DNA of 12,500 nt from Actinidia chinensis (lineage: Eukaryota; Streptophyta; Magnoliopsida; Ericales; Actinidiaceae), in the NCBI GenBank assembly GCA_009663005.1, contig CM018898.1, positions 5,622,054 to 5,634,553 of the forward strand. Reading direction: 5' to 3'. Below, in pieces: positions 7,829 through 12,500 of the stretch (position 1 is the first letter of the stretch; each line of letters opens with the position of its first letter). The notes under the pieces are model-generated. The model was not told where the DNA came from. It saw only the letters and a program-made list of their open reading frames with translations, and ran no database searches. Both the position numbers and the translations under genes were made by a program.

Positions 7829-7989
7829 TGTTAAAACTAGAAACAACTTATGAAAAGATAAGGAATTTGGGAGAAAACTCTATTTAATTAAAGAACAAAC
7901 TTGGCTAATATATAGCCTTACAAAAAACTAAAACAAGAAAATAACAACCCATGTCTGTGAACTCCTAAAAACATGGCATGACTAAATCA
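7829..7989 (-). repeat. 5' LTR of copia element B, outer 85 bp missing
   Basis: Matches 3521-3682 of the 3' LTR with about 11 differences in 161 bp. It ends with AACA on the minus strand at 7829, next to the primer site. Homology stops at 7989, while the 3' LTR continues for 85 bp (3683-3767) to its TGTTAGG start. The next base belongs to unrelated, gypsy-derived sequence. Confidence 0.88.
7906..7914 (-). promoter_or_regulatory. TATA box of the element B 5' LTR
   Basis: Minus-strand TATATATTA, identical to that of the 3' LTR. The upstream U3 portion that would hold enhancer elements has been deleted, so promoter function is doubtful. Confidence 0.4.
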
Positions 7990-8039
7990 GATTCGAGGTC
8001 ACACATCAGCCACTTTTGATAGATGATGGAGCTCTAAAA

Positions 8040-8769
8040 TCACCTTGACACACCAATGTGCAAGGTATTTTCCTCAAGCTTGGGCAACCTCAGGCTTAAA
8101 TGGTTCGAGAAACTCCCACCAGGGTCAATCAAGAGTTTTCTCCAATTATCGTTGTTCATTGTGTCTCGATTTGTCATCAACACTAAGGCGCTGAAGGACG
8201 TGAACTCCCTCTTTACACTGTGCAAGGAAAAATATAAAATGCTCCGCAATTACAGCAAGAGGTATTGGGAGCTATACAATGAGATTAAAGATAGCTCGTA
8301 GGAGCTCATAGTGGTCAGCTACAAGCTCGGGCTGATGCTGAGCGAGAAGCTGCGGGTTGACTTGACACTTAACCTCTCAACCTACCTCTAAGACCTCATA
8401 TCCTGGGTAGAAATATACGCTTGATTGGAAGACGACATTAAGCAGGCTAAACGAGCGGCATGATGTCCTCCCAAGAGGATGGCACATTTAAACGAGAAAG
8501 GAGAGCTCACAAGGGCACAAAGTACAGGTAAGGTAAGAAGTCCTTATGGTCTTCAAGGAACCGATCTACGAGATCCTTGCCAAGATCTGGGAAAAGTCAT
8601 ACTATAAGAAGCCTCTCCTAATGGGAAATGATCCAAAGAAACGAAACTAGCAGTGGAAGTGTGTCTACTATGAGGAGAAGAGGCATAAGACAAAGGGCTG
8701 TAGAGCCTTGAAGTCTTTCTTGGACCAACTAGTTCATGTAGGGTACTTAAAAAAGTTTGTTGACTAAGA
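8040..8769 (+). pseudogene. Gypsy (Tat-type) gag, start missing, degenerate (element C)
   Basis: The clearest block is in the frame 8056-8301: RLKWFEKLPPGSIKSF (W at 8101-8103) is the retrotransposon gag (PF03732-type) core segment seen in Tat elements, where it reads W-F-x-x-L-P-x-G-S-I-x-S-F. It ends with TAG at 8299-8301, after which frame-shifted pieces with further stops follow, including SYKLGLMLSEKLRVDL. Near the end, [14 protein letters not shown] (8660-8701) is the Tat gag zinc-like segment with spacing C-x7-H-x4-C. It is followed by [19 protein letters not shown], the usual continuation, and a stop at 8766. Gag would have formed the particle. Confidence 0.8.
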
Positions 8770-9420
8770 GAAGACAAAGGCAGAAGAAGCTGAGGTTAGA
8801 CCTAACTCAAGATTTGACAAAAATAGGGACGAAGTTGACAATGCCTTAGAGTAAAACCTCCCCATCAAGACTATTCACATGATCGGAGGTCGCATAACCC
8901 CGAACTTGAGAATAAGATCCGAGGAGACATCCACATGTTAAACAAATGAACGAGGTTCTCTTAGTCTAGCCAGCGGCAAAGAAACCAAGAGAAGGCTTGA
9001 CTGAGCTAGTGAACATCACCTTTACCAAGGCAAACCTTGCACGGGTGCAACATCCCCACAACAATCCTTTTGGTCATCCAACTGCGGGTCCACAGTTATG
9101 AAATCAAATGAATCTTGGTGGACTTCAGCAATTTGGTTAAAGTGATGTGTTATGATTTAATTACAGTTAAATAAGGCTGATCTTTTAAGTCGGCTCGAGC
9201 TCCGTTAGTCAGTTTAATGCTCAGGCTCATTAGCCATTAGGAACTTAACTCTCAAAGTATGAGCTAGTTCCCAAGAGCTGGAGACCGAGTTTGTAGTAAT
9301 TGATATTTCCTCTCCTTATAATGAGATTGTTGGTCGAGATTGGCTTCACAGATGAAAGGAGTTGCTTCCACACTATACCAAGTTATTAAATTTGCTTCCC
9401 AAGAGGCAAGAAAATGTTTT
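8770..9420 (+). pseudogene. Gypsy aspartic protease region, degenerate (element C)
   Basis: A segment with TIHMIGG (around 8872) matches the linker before the Tat protease, where a TIxGG-like string is usual. Around 9005-9065, NITFTKANLARVQHPHNNPF keeps the conserved PH.DP-like block. The active site at 9112-9159 reads ILVDFSNLVKVM in place of the family's D-T-G-S-S: the catalytic Asp (GAC 9121-9123) is kept but the rest is changed, so activity is lost. At 9290-9350 VVIDISSPYNEIVGRDWLH matches the end of the protease fold, where SPYN.I.GR.WL is typical. The pieces lie in different frames. Confidence 0.75.
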
Positions 9421-9599
9421 ATGGGGACCAAGTTGCATCCAAGTAGTACTACCTTGTCGTAGTGAGCATTAAGGCAACCATGAAAGTGGTGAAACTCATG
9501 GAAGAGGAGAGCGAAGTCTTGGAAGATGTCGGTAGGACTTTGGAGGTCAAAGTTGTCGAGGACCTGAATTCATTATGATGTCGATGAGTCATGCTTGAA

Positions 9600-10480
9600 C
9601 CACTACTTTCTTTTGGCTTGAACATGAAAGAGAAGGAGAGAATTGATCTCATCAGGTTTCTAAAAGTAAATGTTGAGGTCTTTTCATGGACGCTATATGA
9701 GATGTCAAAAATTGACCCAAAACTTCATCAGACATGAGCTCAATGTCATGCCTGAAGCTCGGCCTGTGAAGCAGTGGAGAAGGAGATCTGCTACCCAACA
9801 TATAGATAAGGTAATAGAGAAGGTTGAGAAGCTGAAAAAGAAAGTGCAATAACTGAGTTCTTAGCTGTTTGTCCAACATAGTGGTGGTTAAGAAGAAAAA
9901 TGGCAAATGGAGAATGTGCATCAATTTCACATGCCTCAATCGAACTTGTCTGAAGGATTGCTTCCCCTTGCCAAAGATTGATTAGTTGATGGATTGACAT
10001 TAAGCTACGTCCGCATGAACATTTTTAGACGTGCACCGAAACAACCACCAGATAGCAATGCACGAACCAAATCGAGAAAAGACAACCGTTATCACTCCAT
10101 GAGGCCGTAATAAGATCATGGCCTTAGGGCTAAAGAATGCTAGAGCCACCTACCAGAGAATGATCACCAAGATGTTTGGGCGTCTAATGGAAAGTACCAT
10201 GGACGCTTACATCGATCACATAGTGGTTAAGAGCAAAGAGGAGCAGGAACATCTGAAATACTCGCCAAGGTGTTCAAGATCTTGAAAGAGCAAAAACTGA
10301 TACTAAATGCATCTAATTGTGCCTTCGGAGTGGGCTCATGCAAATTCTTGGGGCACTTTATCCCTTGGCAAGGAATCGAAGCAATATCGTGGCAATCAAT
10401 GACTTTCAAAATATGAAAAATGCGAAGGAGGTACAGATGCTAACATGAATGGAGGCATCCCTTAACCATTTCATAGTAGC
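9600..10480 (+). pseudogene. Gypsy reverse transcriptase, degenerate (element C)
   Basis: The frame 9670-9852 carries the RT approach segment, with LNVMPEARPVKQWRRRSA and IEKVEKLKK. After a frameshift, VVKKKNGKWRMCINFTCLN begins at 9884; the family usually has Asp where Asn stands in CINFT. It continues in the same frame through PLPKID, TAG (usual Gln), then FLDVHRNNHQIAMH with the motif A Asp (10028-10030) kept, ITP followed by TGA (usual Arg), ALGLKNARATYQRMI, and the motif C box at 10208-10219. That box reads YIDH instead of YIDD, so the second catalytic Asp is His and the enzyme would be inactive. The tail near 10320-10400 is in other frames. Confidence 0.92.
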
Positions 10481-10599
10481 TCTTTTGACAATGCCGCCCA
10501 TTTTTCCAACTCTTTCGCAACTACCATTTTTTTGACAAAGAGTGCGAGCTGGCAATCTAACGATTAAAAGAATACTTGACCAAGCCACCATTTCTCTCC

Positions 10600-10992
10600 A
10601 CCCCGGATGAGGGAGAGCTACTCTATATTTACGTCATTGTCTTTAAACACCCTGTTAACTCGGTGTTGTTAAGGGAGGTGTATGGAAAGTAGTGCTTGAT
10701 CTACTTTGTTAGCAAAATATTTACAGATTGCAAAATGAGGTACCTTCTGCTGGAGAAGCTTGTGCTGGCCCTAGTCATTACCCCCTAAAATCTCATGCAT
10801 TATTTCCAAGCACACCCAATTGTAGTATACACAGAGTTCCCATTAAAAAACATGCTCATGAAAGCAGACCTATCCAAGCGACTTTTCAAATGGGTTGTTG
10901 AACTCAGACAATTTGACATCAAGTTCCTTCCAAGAGTAGCGATAAAAGGTCAGATCTTAGTTAATTTTGTTAAGGAATGTTTTCACCTCTAA
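10600..10992 (+). pseudogene. Gypsy RNase H next to RT, degenerate (element C)
   Basis: Around 10610-10690 ELLYIYVIVFKHPVNSVLLRE corresponds to the first strand of the RNase H domain, whose normal acidic residue is not evident. From 10702 one frame gives YFVSKIFTDCKMRYLLLEKL and, past a TAA near 10786, the open block 10795-10992. This has MHYFQAHPIVVYTEFPLKNML, LSKRLFKWVVELRQFDIKFLPR and IKGQILVNFVKE, the standard order of the gypsy RT-linked RNase H, where the last block usually reads A-D-F rather than V-N-F. In Tat elements this first RNase H is commonly degenerate and the second one downstream is thought to compensate. Confidence 0.88.
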
Positions 10993-11084
10993 TTGTCAAT
11001 TCAGAACCGGGTTACCATGCATTTGCACACAAGGCGGGAGAAAGCTCGACATGAACGTCGGCTATAGCCAAGGTAACACCTAAA

Positions 11085-11176
11085 TTCCTGAGGTTCTTAA
11101 GGAACCACCTACGGGTAAAATAACACTAGCGACCAAGAGTATCTCTAGGGTTCCCGAGGTTCTTAAGGAACCATCT
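11085..11176 (+). repeat. Short direct repeat, 26-bp units 66 bp apart
   Basis: Positions 11085-11110 and 11151-11176 match with two C/T differences; both contain GAGGTTCTTAAGGAACCA, whose core is nearly palindromic. The 66-bp spacing is a multiple of three, so it could be a small in-frame duplication in the linker between the two RNase H domains. Confidence 0.7.
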
Positions 11177-11189
11177 CTGATAGATCAAT

Positions 11190-11760
11190 CCAAGGCCTGG
11201 AAGATGTATGTCAATGGGGCAAAAAATAGCTTAGTGTAGGAGTAGGAGTAGTATCGGAAAGCTCCGAATGGGCAGCTTTTGAGCACTGCATTAACGGAAT
11301 CTCCCGCGATGGAATAAACGAAGCCGAGTACGAGCGTTCATCGGGTTGTGATGAGATTACACCTTCAAGTTGTTGGTCTTCAAGTTCCATATCTTCAGCG
11401 ATTCAAAGCTGGTGGTCAACAAGGTCACTAAAAAGTTTAAAGCACTAGGAGCCAAAATTGCTAAATACTTGGCAATGACGAAGACTCTCCTCACATAATT
11501 TCCAACAAAAAATGAGCACGTGGGGAGAGATCTAAATTTGCATGCAAATGCACTAGCAAGCTTGGCGTCTGCCTTCAAATGAGATAATGGATGAACCATC
11601 ACAGTGGACCTACTCTTGGTCCATAGCTACAAAGTTCGCCAAGAATCCATGTTAATCAACACCGAGTTGGGACCAAAAAGGATGAACCCAATCGCAGAGT
11701 TTTTATGCCATGATAAACTGCCAGAGGATAAAAGGAAGGTGCACAAGCTCTGAGTAAAAG
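11190..11760 (+). pseudogene. Second RNase H (aRNH) of the Tat-lineage element, degenerate (element C)
   Basis: AWKMYVNGAKNS (W at 11198) aligns with the start of the extra RNase H of Tat elements, where the usual W-x-x-Y-V-D-G-A has its catalytic Asp; here it is Asn (11213-11215). INEAEYE (11314-11334) keeps the Glu. DSKLVVNKV (Asp at 11400-11402) keeps the third acidic residue. HANALASLAS has Asn (11547-11549) where the family has the fourth acidic residue, Asp. Thus two of four metal-binding residues are lost, both by a G-to-A type change. Stops and frameshifts lie between the blocks. A linker to integrase follows up to about 11757. Confidence 0.82.
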
Positions 11761-11809
11761 CATTACATTTTTGGATTTCTCCCATGGGAGACTTGAATAA
11801 GAAATCTTA

Positions 11810-12500
11810 CTTAGGGCCCTATTTGTTGTGCATTCACCGAGCTTAATGGAAGATGTCCTGCTTGAAATCCATGAGGGAGTTTTCAGACTACACTCTGGGG
11901 GAAGATCACTAAGTCACCTAGCTTAACTCAAGGGTATTGGTGACCCTACATGTAGAAAGATGTCTAAGTGTACATCCGTAAATGCACGAAATATCAACTC
12001 GTTTTTCTCCCCTCATTCACCAGCCTGTTAAGATTTAACACCCTCACTAGTCCATGGCCCTTCTTTTAGTGGGGGATGGACATTTTGGGGGTCTTGCCCT
12101 GAGCCCCGAGAAATAAGAAACTCTTACTAACAGCCATAGACTACTTCACCAAATGGGTCGAAGCAGAACTATTAACCCAAATCAGGAATGCTGATGTGAT
12201 TAAATTTATATGCATAAAAATGTTGTCTCGGTTCGGCACCCCTAAGGCTTTCGTGTCAAACAATGGAATTCAGTTCGTGGGCCAAAAAGTCAAGAAAATG
12301 TTGAAAGAGTTGAAAATTGAGTTTTTTAATTCAACGTCGAGCTACCTACTATGCAACGTGCAGGCATAGGTGACCAATAAAACGATTATGAATGGGATCA
12401 ATTAGAGGCATGAAAAAGCTAAAGGTAAATAGTTCGAGGATATCCTGAGCATATTATAGGTCTACTGGACCACACCGCAGAAGGCAACAAACGAAATGCC
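11810..12500 (+). pseudogene. Gypsy integrase, degenerate, running off the window (element C)
   Basis: The zinc-binding part shows EIHEGVFRLHSGGRSLSH (both His kept, about 11860-11915) and, in another frame, a stretch ending KCTKYQ where the second Cys has become Tyr. The core then reads WGMDILG with the first catalytic Asp kept (12079-12081), AIDYFTKWVEAE, and SNNGIQF (12256-12276) where the second Asp is now Asn (12259-12261). The third catalytic Glu, in the segment before TNKTI, is a TAG stop (12367-12369). All three lie in one frame. The final bases match the C-terminal side of the core. Integration activity is lost. Confidence 0.92.

Larger units (their letters stand above)
3521..7989 (-). 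mobile_element. Copia retrotransposon (element B), nearly full length, degenerate
   Basis: Reading right to left the element has a truncated 5' LTR, a degraded tRNA primer site, gag with a zinc-knuckle remnant, protease, integrase, reverse transcriptase with YADD, RNase H, a polypurine tract and a complete 3' LTR. Integrase lying before reverse transcriptase is the defining order of Ty1/copia. Spanning 4469 bp with 247-bp LTRs, it is the size expected for a compact plant copia element such as the Tork or Retrofit lineages, but the lineage is not established. Frameshifts and stops throughout show it is inactive. The two LTRs differ at about 11 of 161 positions by hand count (about 7%). Confidence 0.93.
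7990..12500 (+). mobile_element. Gypsy retrotransposon of the Tat lineage (element C), 5' truncated
   Basis: On the plus strand the order is gag, protease, reverse transcriptase, RNase H, a second RNase H, integrase. Integrase last is the Ty3/gypsy order, and a second RNase H after the first is the known hallmark of the plant Tat clade (Tat, Ogre, Retand). There is no 5' LTR, primer site or gag start: the sequence begins inside gag right at the cut LTR of element B. The right end lies outside the window. Stops and frameshifts are frequent and the catalytic residues are heavily hit, so it is long dead. Confidence 0.9.

Noticed and set aside
9652..10000. Two overlapping minus-strand frames of 69 and 95 codons
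   Set aside because: They are antisense to the gypsy RT, whose conserved blocks are readable on the plus strand in this interval.
11357..11602. An 81-codon minus-strand frame with Cys residues
   Set aside because: It is antisense to the second RNase H of element C, which shows the expected blocks on the plus strand.

Overview
This window reads as a stretch of repeat-rich nuclear DNA from a flowering plant. It is AT-rich, has no intact gene of more than a few dozen codons, and is filled with decayed LTR retrotransposons of classic plant types (Ty1/copia and Ty3/gypsy of the Tat/Ogre/Retand kind) plus a small inverted-repeat DNA element. The species cannot be named from the sequence; a dicot is a guess.

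Layout. (1) Positions 1-1873 hold element A on the minus strand: two diverged direct copies of a copia-type LTR around a short interior that keeps only a gag-like start. (2) Positions 1874-3520 are non-coding. They contain a degenerate tandem repeat of about 94-101 bp (1991-2207), a plant-repeat-like motif at 2788, and a 352-bp MITE-like element with terminal inverted repeats and TA flanks (2950-3301). (3) Positions 3521-7989 are element B, a nearly full-length copia retrotransposon on the minus strand in the order gag, protease, integrase, reverse transcriptase, RNase H (right to left). It has a 247-bp 3' LTR, a truncated 5' LTR, a degraded primer site and a clear polypurine tract. (4) Positions 7990-12500 are element C, a plus-strand gypsy retrotransposon of the Tat lineage with gag, protease, RT, RNase H, a second RNase H and integrase in that order. 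Its 5' LTR and gag start are missing, and it runs off the window.

Nothing here looks functional. Elements B and C are riddled with stops and frameshifts, and many of the changes look like C-to-T or G-to-A transitions. In C almost every enzyme has lost at least one catalytic residue. By hand comparison the LTRs differ by about 12% in A and 7% in B, so A looks older than B. The junction at 7989/7990, where B's cut LTR meets the middle of C's gag, marks a deletion or rearrangement.

I looked for an undescribed system and found none. The points most worth following are the MITE-like element, the matching truncation of both 5' LTRs, the B/C junction, and a 53-codon open frame just before A's polypurine tract.
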